From Clostridia bacterium (GTDB lineage Bacteria > Bacillota > Clostridia > Christensenellales > CAG-917), in NCBI GenBank assembly GCA_028710495.1, contig JAQUST010000009.1, forward strand, positions 24,552-58,509: a stretch of 33,958 nt of DNA, given 5' to 3'. Positions 10,030 through 19,948 of this stretch are shown piece after piece. The notes under the pieces were generated by a model. The model was not told the DNA's origin. It searched no databases and saw nothing but the letters and a program-made list of their open reading frames with translations. Every line of letters begins with the position of its first letter. Positions within the stretch are counted from its first letter, which is position 1. A program made the translations under genes and the position numbers.

Positions 10030-11715
10030 ATGTTTGAAAATGAAATCTTGAAAAGAATAAAGGTTGAAGGTTTTGAAGCAAGCGACCTTGTTTCTATGCT
10101 CGAAGTGCCAAAAGATACTGAAAAGGGTGACATCGCGCTTCCGTGTTTTCGCTTTGCAAAGGCACTCAGGAAATCGCCTGTGCAGATTGCAAACGACCTC
10201 AAAGAAAATTTTGATGATTGCAGATTTTTAGAAAGCGTTGAAGCCGTCGGGGGCTACTTAAATTTCAAACTTAATCGTGTGGCGGTGGCAAAAGAGCTAG
10301 AAACCGTTTTGCAACAAGGCGAAAATTATGGCGCATCAAAAGAGGGCGCTGGCAAAACTGTCTGCATAGATTTCTCATCTGTAAATATTGCAAAACCTTT
10401 CCACATAGGTCATTTGTCAACAACAGTAATAGGCGGCGCTCTTTACCGTATATTTGAAAAGCTCGGTTACAAAGTTGTCGGAATAAATCACTTGGGAGAT
10501 TGGGGCACACAGTTTGGCAAACTTATTGTTGCGTTCCACAAATGGGGCAATCGTGAAGAAATTGAAAAAGGCGGAGTTGTTGCGCTAAACAAAATATATG
10601 TGAAATATCACCAGGAAGCGGAAAAAGACCCTTCTTTGGATGATGAGGCGCGTGCGTGGTTCAAGAGAATTGAGGATGGCGACAAAACTGCGCTTGATTT
10701 GTTTTATTGGTTCAAAGAAATCACTTTGCTGGAAGTAGGCAAAATTTACGACCGCTTAAAAATCAAATTTGACAGCTATGACGGTGAAAGCTTTTACAAT
10801 GATAAAATGCAACCTGTGCTTGACATTCTTGAGCAAAAAGGATTGCTTGTGGAAGACAACGGAGCAAAGATAGTGAAGCTTGACGACTATGATATGCCCC
10901 CATGTCTTTTAGTCAAAGCAGATGGCGCAACGCTGTATGCAACCCGTGATTTGGCGGCGGCTTACTATCGCCGTGCCACCTATGATTTCACGAAGTGTTT
11001 ATATGTTGTTGCCTATCAGCAAAATCTTCATTTCCGCCAGTTATTCAAAGTTTTGGAGCTTATGGATTTTTCAGGCTATGAGGATATGGAACATATCAAT
11101 TTTGGAATGGTGTCGCTTGAAGACGGTTCAATGAGCAGTCGAGAAGGCAGAGTAGTATGGCTCAAAGATGTGCTTGACCAGGCAGTCGACAAAGCAAGAT
11201 TGATTATTAGTGAAAAAAATCCCAATGCAGAAGATTGCGAACAAATTGCAAACAGTGTTGGAATAGGAGCGGTAGTTTTTTCCGCATTATGGAACAACCG
11301 CATAAAAGATATTGTTTTTTCGTTTGACAAGGTTCTCAACTTTGATGGTGAAACAGCGCCGTACATACAGTACACCCACGCAAGATGTTGTTCACTTCTC
11401 AGAAAGGGAGGCGAACCTGATGTTTTAAAAGTAGATTACAATGCTATTGCCAACAACGAGGGCTATGAAGTTGTAAAGTCAATTTTGGCATTTCCAAACG
11501 CTATTGAGCAGTCAGCGCAAATGCGTGAACCTTGTGTAGTGTCTCGCCATATTGTCGACCTTGCCGAAAAATTCAATAGGTTTTACATTTCAAACCGTAT
11601 TGTTGATTGCGAAGAATGCGAGAGAGATGCACGCTTGTTGCTTGCAAAAGTGACCGCGCAAACCCTTAAAGCAGGACTAAGTTTGCTAGGGATTGACGCA
11701 CCCGTCATTATGTAA
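10030..11715 (+). CDS. argS: Arginyl-tRNA synthetase
   Basis: DFSSVNIAKPFHIGHLSTTVIGGALYRI (HIGH), MSSREGRVV, C-terminal anticodon-binding DALR-like domain. Confidence 0.97.
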   Translation: MFENEILKRIKVEGFEASDLVSMLEVPKDTEKGDIALPCFRFAKALRKSPVQIANDLKENFDDCRFLESVEAVGGYLNFKLNRVAVAKELETVLQQGENYGASKEGAGKTVCIDFSSVNIAKPFHIGHLSTTVIGGALYRIFEKLGYKVVGINHLGDWGTQFGKLIVAFHKWGNREEIEKGGVVALNKIYVKYHQEAEKDPSLDDEARAWFKRIEDGDKTALDLFYWFKEITLLEVGKIYDRLKIKFDSYDGESFYNDKMQPVLDILEQKGLLVEDNGAKIVKLDDYDMPPCLLVKADGATLYATRDLAAAYYRRATYDFTKCLYVVAYQQNLHFRQLFKVLELMDFSGYEDMEHINFGMVSLEDGSMSSREGRVVWLKDVLDQAVDKARLIISEKNPNAEDCEQIANSVGIGAVVFSALWNNRIKDIVFSFDKVLNFDGETAPYIQYTHARCCSLLRKGGEPDVLKVDYNAIANNEGYEVVKSILAFPNAIEQSAQMREPCVVSRHIVDLAEKFNRFYISNRIVDCEECERDARLLLAKVTAQTLKAGLSLLGIDAPVIM

Positions 11716-11721
11716 AAACAG

Positions 11722-11750
11722 TTGACAGTCCGCGCTCTTTCTTATATAAT
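11722..11750 (+). promoter_or_regulatory. Perfect-consensus sigma-A promoter upstream of rpmH
   Basis: TTGACA (11722-11727), 17-bp spacer, TATAAT (11745-11750). Confidence 0.92.
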
Positions 11751-11796
11751 AATCGAGCGTATATTATAATAATTATCCTAAATGGAGGAGACCAAA

Positions 11797-11931
11797 GTGA
11801 AAAGAACATACCAACCTAAAAAAATACATGCTTCAAGAAAGCACGGATTTATGGAAAGAATGAGCAGCAAAAGCGGTAGAAATATCCTTGCAAGACGCAG
11901 AGCAAAGGGCAGAAAAGAATTGTCAGCTTAG
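11797..11931 (+). CDS. rpmH: 50S ribosomal protein L34 (GTG start, 44 aa; missing from the supplied ORF track)
   Basis: Translation [44 protein letters not shown]; ggaggag SD upstream; syntenic with rnpA. Confidence 0.97.
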   Translation: MKRTYQPKKIHASRKHGFMERMSSKSGRNILARRRAKGRKELSA

Positions 11932-11951
11932 TTTTAAGCGGCTATTTTTCT

Positions 11952-12290
11952 ATGCAGAAGCAGTATCGTCTAAAATCAAACGGCGCTTTCCGATTTGTCT
12001 ACCGAAAGGGGACGAGCGTTTCAAACAAAAGTATGGTGCTGCTCTTTACAAAATCAACGAGAGGACTTCATATCGGGTTTTCAGTTAGCAAAAATGTGGG
12101 AAATAGCGTGACACGAAATCGTGTCAAGCGTTTGTTAAGAGAGAATTTCAGAGCAATGATTGACGAGGTAGACCACGGTTTTACTTATGTTGTCATTGCA
12201 AGAGCCGAACTTAGTGAGATGGATTTCCATCAAATCGGGGTTGCATTGCGCGATGTTTTGACGCGTGCGGGAAAGCTGAGGGCGCTATGA
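11952..12290 (+). CDS. rnpA: Ribonuclease P protein component
   Basis: FSVSKNVGNSVTRNRVKRLLRENFR signature; position between rpmH and yidD. The 11888-12088 ORF is an overlapping wrong frame. Confidence 0.95.
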   Translation: MQKQYRLKSNGAFRFVYRKGTSVSNKSMVLLFTKSTRGLHIGFSVSKNVGNSVTRNRVKRLLRENFRAMIDEVDHGFTYVVIARAELSEMDFHQIGVALRDVLTRAGKLRAL

Positions 12291-12529
12291 AATATTTTAT
12301 GTTTTTGTTCCTCAGACTTTACAAAAGATTTTTATCTCCGTTTATTGGAAATCAATGTATTTATACACCGACTTGTTCGATGTATATGTATGATGCTATC
12401 AAGCGCTATGGCGCGATTATAGGCTGTGCAATGGGCACAAAAAGATTATTGACGTGCACACCCTTCCACCGCGGAGGCTTCAATCCCGTTCGCGAAAACT
12501 ATCGAGGAAAAATCAAATGGCTCATTTAG
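12287..12529 (+). CDS. yidD: Membrane protein insertion efficiency factor YidD
   Basis: LFLRLYKRFLSPFIGNQCIYTPTCSMYMYDAIKRYGAIIGCAMGTKRLLTCTPFHRGGFNPV. Confidence 0.95.
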   Translation: MKYFMFLFLRLYKRFLSPFIGNQCIYTPTCSMYMYDAIKRYGAIIGCAMGTKRLLTCTPFHRGGFNPVRENYRGKIKWLI

Positions 12530-13698
12530 ATTATTGCCGACAGAGAAAACTTAAGGTTTATGCCATATGCCTTTTGATGCTTGTTGCGCTTTTTGCATTT
12601 TCAGGATGCAATGCAAGCAACAACACCGTCAACTTGGCAAACGGAGTTCAAGAGCCGACGCATTTTATGGCGAAGTTTTTGATGGTATTGAATGACGGGG
12701 TAGGCAATTTCGGTTGGACAGTTGTTGCATTCACAGTTATTTTGAAAGTTATACTTTCGCCGTTCGATTTTTGGCAAAAGCACATAACACGCAAAAACGC
12801 AAAGATTATGGCGCGTATGAAGCCACGCCTTGATGACATCAAAGCAAAGTGCGGAGATGACAAAGCGCGTTACAATCAAGAGCAAATGGCTCTTTACAAA
12901 AAAGAAAAATATTCTACTTTTGGCGCATGCCTTCCAACGTTGATAACGCTTGTAGTCTTTATTGTTGTTTTCTCTGGCTTCAGCCAAATGGTTGCATATC
13001 AAAACGGACTTGTTTATCAAAACGCACAAACCACTTTCAACACAACTTATGCAGAAAAAAATGATGAGCTTTATACTGCCTATTACGATGACTTGTCAGA
13101 ACTTGAACAAGCACAGTCGGAAAAGATTGCAGAAATTGAAGCACTAGCGCATTACAATGCAATTGACCTAGCTCAAACAGCAGTCGCTGAAAATTATGAA
13201 ATGCCCTCATTTCTTTGGGTAAACAACATTTTTGTTCAGGACACTTGGAAGAATGCCGTTCCTGATTATCAGACTTTTTCGGGACAATCAGGGTTTGCGC
13301 AGGCAAAAGTTGAAGGCGTCACAATAGACGAATATCAAACAGTTATGGGCAAAGTTCTTGGCACAGGCGGATATGGCAGCAACGGAAGTTGGAACGGTCT
13401 TTTGATTTTGCCACTGCTTTCAATCGTGCTAAACTTCGTCTCACAAAAACTTACAATGAAAGCACAAGGACCACAACCGACTGCAGAAGGCGCAGGCGGA
13501 ATGGCTTCTTCAAAAATGATGCAATATATGATGCCAGTTCTTATGGGAGTCTTTGCATTGATGTATTCAGCGGCGTTCACAACGTATATTTTTGTTGGTG
13601 CAGTCTACACGATTGTTTTCCAACTTGCATACAATCTTTTTGCTTCAGTAGTGGACAAGAAAAAACTTTCAACAGTTTCATCACGCAGAATCAACTAA
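12517..13698 (+). CDS. yidC: Membrane protein insertase YidC/SpoIIIJ
   Basis: Lipobox-like FAFSGCNAS, NFGWTVVAFTVILKVILSPFDFWQKHITRKNAKIMARMKP, C-terminal TM region. Likely start ATG 12517 overlapping the yidD 3' end. Confidence 0.93.
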   Translation: MAHLDYCRQRKLKVYAICLLMLVALFAFSGCNASNNTVNLANGVQEPTHFMAKFLMVLNDGVGNFGWTVVAFTVILKVILSPFDFWQKHITRKNAKIMARMKPRLDDIKAKCGDDKARYNQEQMALYKKEKYSTFGACLPTLITLVVFIVVFSGFSQMVAYQNGLVYQNAQTTFNTTYAEKNDELYTAYYDDLSELEQAQSEKIAEIEALAHYNAIDLAQTAVAENYEMPSFLWVNNIFVQDTWKNAVPDYQTFSGQSGFAQAKVEGVTIDEYQTVMGKVLGTGGYGSNGSWNGLLILPLLSIVLNFVSQKLTMKAQGPQPTAEGAGGMASSKMMQYMMPVLMGVFALMYSAAFTTYIFVGAVYTIVFQLAYNLFASVVDKKKLSTVSSRRIN

Positions 13699-13713
13699 GG
13701 AATAGGAGAAAAT

Positions 13714-14688
13714 ATGAGAAAAACGATTGAAATGAATTCGGCAACGGTAGACCTTGCGATAGAAGAGGGTTTGTTGGAGCTTGGCACAACGATTGAAAAG
13801 GTTGAAGTTGAAATCCTTGCAAAAGGAGGACTTTTTCAAAAAGCAGCAATCAAGATGACAACAATAGAAACTCCGTCCGACATTGCCGCAGAATTTGTCA
13901 ACGGTATACTAAAGAATATGAACTTGAATGCAACCGCCACGGCAGAAGAAAAAAGCGATTGTATTTATGTAGAAATAAACGGCCCGGACAGTGGAGTCGT
14001 AATCGGTTATCGTGGAGAATCACTTGATGCTATTCAGTATTTGACTCTCACAGTTTTGAACAATGGCGAGAAAAACAAATTCAAAAAAGTAGTTGTCAAC
14101 GCAGAAAATTATCGTGAAAAAAGAGAAGAAACTCTGATAGGTCTTGCCAATCGTCTTGCAGACAAAGCTTGCCAAATGAGCAAAAAGATTGTGCTTGAGC
14201 CAATGAATCCATACGAACGCAGAATTATTCATGCGACTCTTCAAAATAGCGAACAGGCAGAAACCACAAGTGAAGGTGAAGAACCAAACCGTCATGTAGT
14301 GATCATTCCCAAAGGCGTCGAGATTTTGGGAACGATAGATGCCAAACGCGAATTTGTTCGCGACAACCGTTCAAGCGGAAACCGTGACCATAGAAATTCG
14401 GGAAGCCGTGACGGCAGAACGGGTGGCGGAAGTTATGCACGAAGCGGAAGCGGAAGTTCAAACGGAAGCTATGCACGAAGAGATGACCATCGAAGCGGTG
14501 GAGAACGCAGAGAGCGCACAAACAGCGCAGACCGCACTCCGCGTGACAGTTATGATGACTATGACAAAATAGAAGCAAAACCGCAAGTGAGCGCACCTGC
14601 AAGTGATTTTGCACCACTTGAACCAATAAAAAAGGTTGGAGCTCCAAAGTTCAAGAGTTTTGGCGGAAAGAAGAGATTTCCGTTTTAA
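13714..14688 (+). CDS. jag: Jag/KhpB RNA-binding protein (Jag-N, KH, R3H) with a long low-complexity C-terminal tail
   Basis: VEVEILAKGGLFQKAAI (Jag-N), VVIGYRGESLDAIQYLTLTVLN (KH GxxG), MNPYERRIIHATLQ (R3H); tail rich in R/G/S/N/D. Confidence 0.93.
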   Translation: MRKTIEMNSATVDLAIEEGLLELGTTIEKVEVEILAKGGLFQKAAIKMTTIETPSDIAAEFVNGILKNMNLNATATAEEKSDCIYVEINGPDSGVVIGYRGESLDAIQYLTLTVLNNGEKNKFKKVVVNAENYREKREETLIGLANRLADKACQMSKKIVLEPMNPYERRIIHATLQNSEQAETTSEGEEPNRHVVIIPKGVEILGTIDAKREFVRDNRSSGNRDHRNSGSRDGRTGGGSYARSGSGSSNGSYARRDDHRSGGERRERTNSADRTPRDSYDDYDKIEAKPQVSAPASDFAPLEPIKKVGAPKFKSFGGKKRFPF

Positions 14689-16322
14689 TGAGCACCATTG
14701 TTGCTATCGCAACAGCGCTCGGAGCGGGCGGAATAGGAATTGTTAGATTAAGCGGCGAAGATGCTTTGCAAATTGCAAACGGCATCTTCGCCGTTGTGCG
14801 TTCATCAAAAAAAGAAATGCTGAGAGCTGAAGAAGTAAAGCCCGAAGAAGTAAAGCCCGAAGAAGTAAACCCCGAAGGAATAAAGCCCGAAGGAATAAAG
14901 CCCGAAGGAATAAGTTCTGATGATAAAAATAATAATCACAAAAATATTATAGAAGAAAGGAATTTCTGTACACAATCAAAAAATATTGAGGAAAGTAGAA
15001 ATTTGTGTACACAAACAAAAAATGCCCAAAATTTTTTATCAAACCAACTTGGGCAAGAACCATCAAAACTAATATTTGGTGAAGTGAGATGTTCTGAATT
15101 TTCAGATAAAGGCTATGCGGTATATTTCAAAGCGCCAAATTCATTTACGGGTGAAGATGTAGTTGAATTCCAAATTCACGGCGGAGTGAGGATTTTGGAC
15201 GGCATTGTGCGTGAATGTGTGAAACATGGCGCAGTGCCTGCACAGAAGGGAGAATTCACAAAACGCGCTTTCTTGAACGGCAAGATGACCTTGGCGGATG
15301 CAGAGGGTGTTGTAGATATGATAAACGCGGAAAGCGCATCAGCAGTCCGAGCGGCTTACAAACTTATGGACGGTGAGTTTGGCAAGCAGATGAAAACAAT
15401 CGAAGCCAGACTATTTGAGCTTATTTGCGGACTTGAGGCAAGTTTGGATTTTCCCGATGAAATGGAAGATGAGGTTTTGCCACAAACGCCCGCTGTGATA
15501 AATGGAATTATTTCTGAAATAGACAGCCTTATTCAAACTGCTGATGAAGGTCGAATTGCAAAGCACGGGCTAAAAATAGTTCTTGTTGGAAGCACCAATG
15601 TTGGCAAATCATCGCTAATGAATGCAATTCTAAAACGCGAAAGAGCAATTGTCACCGCAACGGCGGGCACAACGCGCGACCTTGTGAGCGAAAGCATTGA
15701 GTATAAGGGCGTAAAATTCAATCTTGTTGACACCGCAGGTATCAGAGAAAGTGAAGATGAAATTGAGCAAATAGGTGTGAAACGCGCAAAGGATGAAATC
15801 AAGAGTGCCGACCTTGTGCTGTATGTTAAAGATGCGAGCGCTTCAAGCGGAAACAGCGGAAACGGCGGAAACAGCGGAAACAGCGGAAACAGCACTCAAA
15901 ATACTATACAGAATGCAAAACAGCAGTCTGAATTAGAAAAGTTGTTCAGCGACAAAGTAGTATTTATTGTTGAAAACAAAAGTGACAAAAGAGATGCAGA
16001 ATACGGCAGAAATTGCGATACTTTCAAAATAAGTGCAAAATTTAGCAAAGGAATAAATGTTTTACTTGACGCAATATATGAAATGTTCAAAACAGGTGGA
16101 GTTGAAAGCGGAGAAGTAGTAACAAGTGAAAGACATTTATCTGCGCTTGCAAGAGCAAATGATGCGCTTGAAAACGCAATCAACGGGTTACAAAACAATA
16201 GCACAGATTGCACCTTGATTGACCTAAAATGCGCAAGTGATGCGCTTGGCGAAATCACTGGAACGACGGCAAGTGAAGAAATAATCGAACAAATTTTTTC
16301 TCGATTCTGTGTCGGGAAATAG
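14688..16322 (+). CDS. mnmE: tRNA modification GTPase MnmE/TrmE with two repeat-derived insertions
   Basis: MSTIVAIATALGAGGIGIVRLSG, GSTNVGKSSLMNAIL, TAGTTRD, VDTAGIRE, NKSD, C-terminal FCVGK; start overlaps the jag stop (TAATG). Confidence 0.96.
   Translation: MSTIVAIATALGAGGIGIVRLSGEDALQIANGIFAVVRSSKKEMLRAEEVKPEEVKPEEVNPEGIKPEGIKPEGISSDDKNNNHKNIIEERNFCTQSKNIEESRNLCTQTKNAQNFLSNQLGQEPSKLIFGEVRCSEFSDKGYAVYFKAPNSFTGEDVVEFQIHGGVRILDGIVRECVKHGAVPAQKGEFTKRAFLNGKMTLADAEGVVDMINAESASAVRAAYKLMDGEFGKQMKTIEARLFELICGLEASLDFPDEMEDEVLPQTPAVINGIISEIDSLIQTADEGRIAKHGLKIVLVGSTNVGKSSLMNAILKRERAIVTATAGTTRDLVSESIEYKGVKFNLVDTAGIRESEDEIEQIGVKRAKDEIKSADLVLYVKDASASSGNSGNGGNSGNSGNSTQNTIQNAKQQSELEKLFSDKVVFIVENKSDKRDAEYGRNCDTFKISAKFSKGINVLLDAIYEMFKTGGVESGEVVTSERHLSALARANDALENAINGLQNNSTDCTLIDLKCASDALGEITGTTASEEIIEQIFSRFCVGK
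14829..14914. repeat. 15-bp in-frame tandem repeat inside mnmE (about 5.7 copies)
   Basis: gaagaagtaaagccc x2, gaagaagtaaacccc, gaaggaataaagccc x2, gaaggaataag; encodes EEVKP/EGIKP repeats. Confidence 0.95.
15846..15890. repeat. 9-bp in-frame tandem repeat inside the mnmE G domain (5 copies)
   Basis: agcggaaac x5 (one ggcggaaac variant), encoding a GNS-rich linker. Confidence 0.95.
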
Positions 16323-16460
16323 GAAATATATTTTTAAAATCAAACTATAAACTAGATTTTAGCAACAAAAATATTAAGCAAGAAAGAAACAATTTTGGCA
16401 ATCGAAATGACAAAGCAAACGAAATTATCGTTTTATACATACAAAAAGAGAATATAAACT

Positions 16461-18296
16461 ATGGATTATGACATTATTGTGATAGGAGGCGGACACGCTG
16501 GATGCGAAGCCGCACTAGCATCTGCAAGGATAGGACACTCGACATTGCTCGTGTGTTTGTCATACGACGCAATCGCACTTATGCCATGCAATCCTTCAAT
16601 CGGCGGAACTGCAAAAGGTCATCTTGTTCGTGAGATTGATGCGTTGGGCGGTGAAATGGGAGTGTGTGCAGACAAGAGTTTGCTTCAAATCAAAATGCTA
16701 AACCGCACCAAAGGACCTGCCGTTTATTCATTGCGCGGACAGGCGGACAAAAAGTGGTATCACAACAATATGATGAGCGCGCTAGATGCGGAGTCAAATC
16801 TCGACTTACTTGAATCGGAAGTTGCGCGGATTGAAACGGAAAACGGAAAAGTGAGCGGTGTGGAGCTAGCAAATGGAGAACGCATAACGGCAAAAGCAGT
16901 AGTTATTGCAACGGGTGTATATCTCAACGGGCGCACAATAATCGGTGAAGAAACAAAATCAAGCGGACCGAGCGGATATGCTCCGGCAACAATGCTTTCA
17001 AATAATCTTTTAGAATTAGGCATCGAAATCCGCCGTTTCAAAACAGGAACGCCAGCTCGCATTTATCGTGACAGCATCGACTTTTCAAAGATGGAAATTC
17101 AGGAAGGTGAAGATGTTTATTCGTTTTCGTTTATGACAGAAGAAAAGCTAGTCAATCTTATGCAGTGCTATCTTACTTACACAAATCAAACAACTCACGA
17201 AATAATAAAATCCAACATACATCGCAGTCCGCTTTACAACGGTTCAATAAAGGGCATAGGTCCTAGATACTGCCCGTCGATAGAAGACAAGGTTATGCGA
17301 TTTGCCGACAAGTTGCGGCATCAGGTGTTTATCGAGCCTGAAGGCTATGACAATGATGAAGTGTATGTCCAGGGAATGAGTTCTTCACTGCCTAAAGACG
17401 TGCAGGAAGCAATGTATCATTCCATAAGCGGAATGGAAAATTGCCGCTTTGCTAAATATGCTTATGCAATCGAATATGACTGCATAAATCCAATCGAACT
17501 TTCGCCCGCGCTCGCAGTAAAGAAAGTTACAGGATTATATAGTGCAGGACAATTCAATGGTTCAAGCGGGTATGAAGAAGCCGCAGCGCAAGGACTTATG
17601 GCAGGAATAAATGCTTGTCATTATATCGAAAACAAGCCAGCTTTTATTTTGGGTCGTGACAAAGCGTATATTGGCGTACTTATTGATGACTTGACCACAA
17701 AAGGAACGCCAGAGCCGTACAGAATGATGACAGCGCGCGCCGAACACCGCATATATTTGAGGCAAGACAACGCCGACCAGCGACTCACCGAAGACGGTTA
17801 TCGCTTGGGGCTTGTAAAAGAAGATAGATACACTCGCTACAAAGCAAAACTTGCACAAATTGAGGAGCTTGAAAATCTTTCGCACAAAGCCTTGCCCAAA
17901 GAGCAGACTTCTGCGTTGTTGACCGTGTTAAAAGAAGCTATTCCGGAACATCCTCTCACGCTTGCAGATTTAATGCGTCGCCCATCTGTACAGTTTGAAC
18001 ATTTGCGTCCGCTTGTCGACAGCAAATATTCTGATAATGTTTTGGAAACTTTGCAAGTTCAAATCAAGTATGAAGGTTATTTGAAAAAAGAATTTCAAGC
18101 CATACACGAACAACAAAGACTTGAGGGAAAAGCAATTCCCGTTGATTTGGACTACAAAACAATTAAAGGTCTAAGGATTGAAGCACAGCAAAAGCTGAAC
18201 AAAATCAAACCTCTAAATTTGGGGCAGGCATCAAGAATCTCGGGAGTATCTCCGGCAGATATTGCGGTGCTAATAGTATATTTGCAAAAACGCTGA
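16461..18296 (+). CDS. mnmG: tRNA uridine-5-carboxymethylaminomethyl modification enzyme MnmG/GidA
   Basis: MDYDIIVIGGGHAGCEAALASARIGHSTLL, CNPSIGGTAKGHLVREIDALGGEMG, GYEEAAAQGLMAGINA. Confidence 0.97.
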   Translation: MDYDIIVIGGGHAGCEAALASARIGHSTLLVCLSYDAIALMPCNPSIGGTAKGHLVREIDALGGEMGVCADKSLLQIKMLNRTKGPAVYSLRGQADKKWYHNNMMSALDAESNLDLLESEVARIETENGKVSGVELANGERITAKAVVIATGVYLNGRTIIGEETKSSGPSGYAPATMLSNNLLELGIEIRRFKTGTPARIYRDSIDFSKMEIQEGEDVYSFSFMTEEKLVNLMQCYLTYTNQTTHEIIKSNIHRSPLYNGSIKGIGPRYCPSIEDKVMRFADKLRHQVFIEPEGYDNDEVYVQGMSSSLPKDVQEAMYHSISGMENCRFAKYAYAIEYDCINPIELSPALAVKKVTGLYSAGQFNGSSGYEEAAAQGLMAGINACHYIENKPAFILGRDKAYIGVLIDDLTTKGTPEPYRMMTARAEHRIYLRQDNADQRLTEDGYRLGLVKEDRYTRYKAKLAQIEELENLSHKALPKEQTSALLTVLKEAIPEHPLTLADLMRRPSVQFEHLRPLVDSKYSDNVLETLQVQIKYEGYLKKEFQAIHEQQRLEGKAIPVDLDYKTIKGLRIEAQQKLNKIKPLNLGQASRISGVSPADIAVLIVYLQKR

Positions 18297-18560
18297 TTGA
18301 TTGCGCAATTTGGAATGATGCGAATTCAAACAAAAGAATTCATTGCATTAACATACGCAAAAGAATGTGTTTGTTCGAACTTTTTTACTTTTTCAGACTG
18401 ACGCTCTTTATCACGATATCGTATTGCTAATAATCAAGTTTTCGAAATAACTATATTTAGGAATTACAATTTCACAATCAACAACAATCAACAACAATAA
18501 AAACTAAAATACAAATTTTTGATGTTATAAAAATAACAAGATATATATAATCGAAAAAAA

Positions 18561-18590
18561 CAAAAGGTCGCGATAAATCGCGACCTTTTG
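18561..18590. terminator. Bidirectional terminator between convergent mnmG and spo0A
   Basis: 14-bp perfect inverted repeat CAAAAGGTCGCGAT-aa-ATCGCGACCTTTTG. Confidence 0.85.
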
Positions 18591-18704
18591 CCTCCAACCC
18601 TTTCCCCTATCATATCATTTTTATGCCGATAACCGTGCAAGTGTACAATAGAAAGCGTCACTTCAAGCGGTGCAAATGTCGGCGGCTAAAAAAGAAATTG
18701 CTTT

Positions 18705-19499
18705 TTATGCTCCTTCAAGCAGCATTTTATCGGCAACAAGAGCAATAAACTCCCCGTTTGTAGGCTTTTCATTCGCTGAATAAACCTTAATGCCGAAAAT
18801 GTTGTTGATGTTTTCAATTTTTCCTCTATTCCAAGCGACTTCGATTGCGTGTCTTATTGCGCGTTCAACTTTACTTGGTGAAGTGTCAAAATGTTCTGCA
18901 ATTGACGGATATAATCTTTTAGTGATTGAATTGATAATATCAGGTGATGCAACCGCCAATTTTATCGCCTCGCGCAAGAATTGATATCCTTTGATGTGCG
19001 CAGGAATTCCAACAGAAATAAAAATGCTTGCTATTTTTTCATCGAGTGAAATCACGCGGGTGCGTGCAGGCGCCATAGCCATTGTGTTTCGTTGAAATTG
19101 AGGTTGTTGCGGCGCGCTCGTTTGATCTTCTTTTCCGTAATCTTCCAAAAATCGTTTCATAGTATTGAAAGAAAACGGTTTCGCCAAAAAGTAGCTAGCA
19201 CCCATTCTAAGTGCTTTTGACACAAAACCGTCAGCAGATAACTGCGACATCATTATGACTGCTGGTTTTTTCTCCAAATGGTCAAGAGATAGAGCAGACA
19301 GCACGCCAAATCCGTCCAGTTCGGGCATTACAATGTCGAGCAAAACAAAATCAGGACAAAGTTTTTCAATTAATGAAGTAGCTTCAAGTCCATCGCTGGC
19401 AGTTCCAACAACTTCAAACTCTGAGAATTGTGAAAAGTATTCCTTCAAAGAAGTTTGGAATGCAGTATTATCATCAGCAATCAAAATCGTAGTTCTCAT
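18705..19499 (-). CDS. spo0A: Stage 0 sporulation protein A
   Basis: Receiver domain MRTTILIADDNTAFQTSLKEYF... VLLDIVMPELDGFGVL and Spo0A_C-like PAHIKGYQFLREAI... TKRLYPSIAEHFDTSPSKVERAIRHAIEVAWNRGK. Start at 19499 preceded by a gggggaaat-type SD; the ORF track extends upstream. Confidence 0.95.
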   Translation of the reverse strand: MRTTILIADDNTAFQTSLKEYFSQFSEFEVVGTASDGLEATSLIEKLCPDFVLLDIVMPELDGFGVLSALSLDHLEKKPAVIMMSQLSADGFVSKALRMGASYFLAKPFSFNTMKRFLEDYGKEDQTSAPQQPQFQRNTMAMAPARTRVISLDEKIASIFISVGIPAHIKGYQFLREAIKLAVASPDIINSITKRLYPSIAEHFDTSPSKVERAIRHAIEVAWNRGKIENINNIFGIKVYSANEKPTNGEFIALVADKMLLEGA

Positions 19500-19948
19500 A
19501 TTTCCCCCTCCTATCCTTAACACCATATTATCATGCAAAAAAGCCATTTTCAAAAAAATTTGGTAAAAATCCTGATGTAAAAGGTCGAAAATTGAATTCT
19601 CATGTCAATGTATTGAGTTAGCGAAAATAAATGATAATAAATTGGTGAAAAATGCTAGAGAAATTTAATCTATAAAGAAATTTTAACACCAATTAACACT
19701 ATCTGCAAGGCTTTTTATAAACAAATACACCATTTTTACACCAATTATTCACCATTTATTTTACATATGACAAAATGCGACAAAAGCGTCAAAATGCGAC
19801 ACGATGATAACAAAAAAAATGACAAAATTCAAAAACCAACTAATGACAAATTTTAAATACCAAATTTTGTTTACTAAAAATTATAAAATCAAGTATAAAC
19901 AAAATGCGTATGGAAAAAATAATAGTATCAACAAAAAGGAGAACAACC

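Noticed and set aside
11716-11796. Replication origin next to rpmH
   Set aside because: Spacer is only about 80 bp, contains a promoter, and shows no TTATCCACA-type boxes; dnaA is absent.
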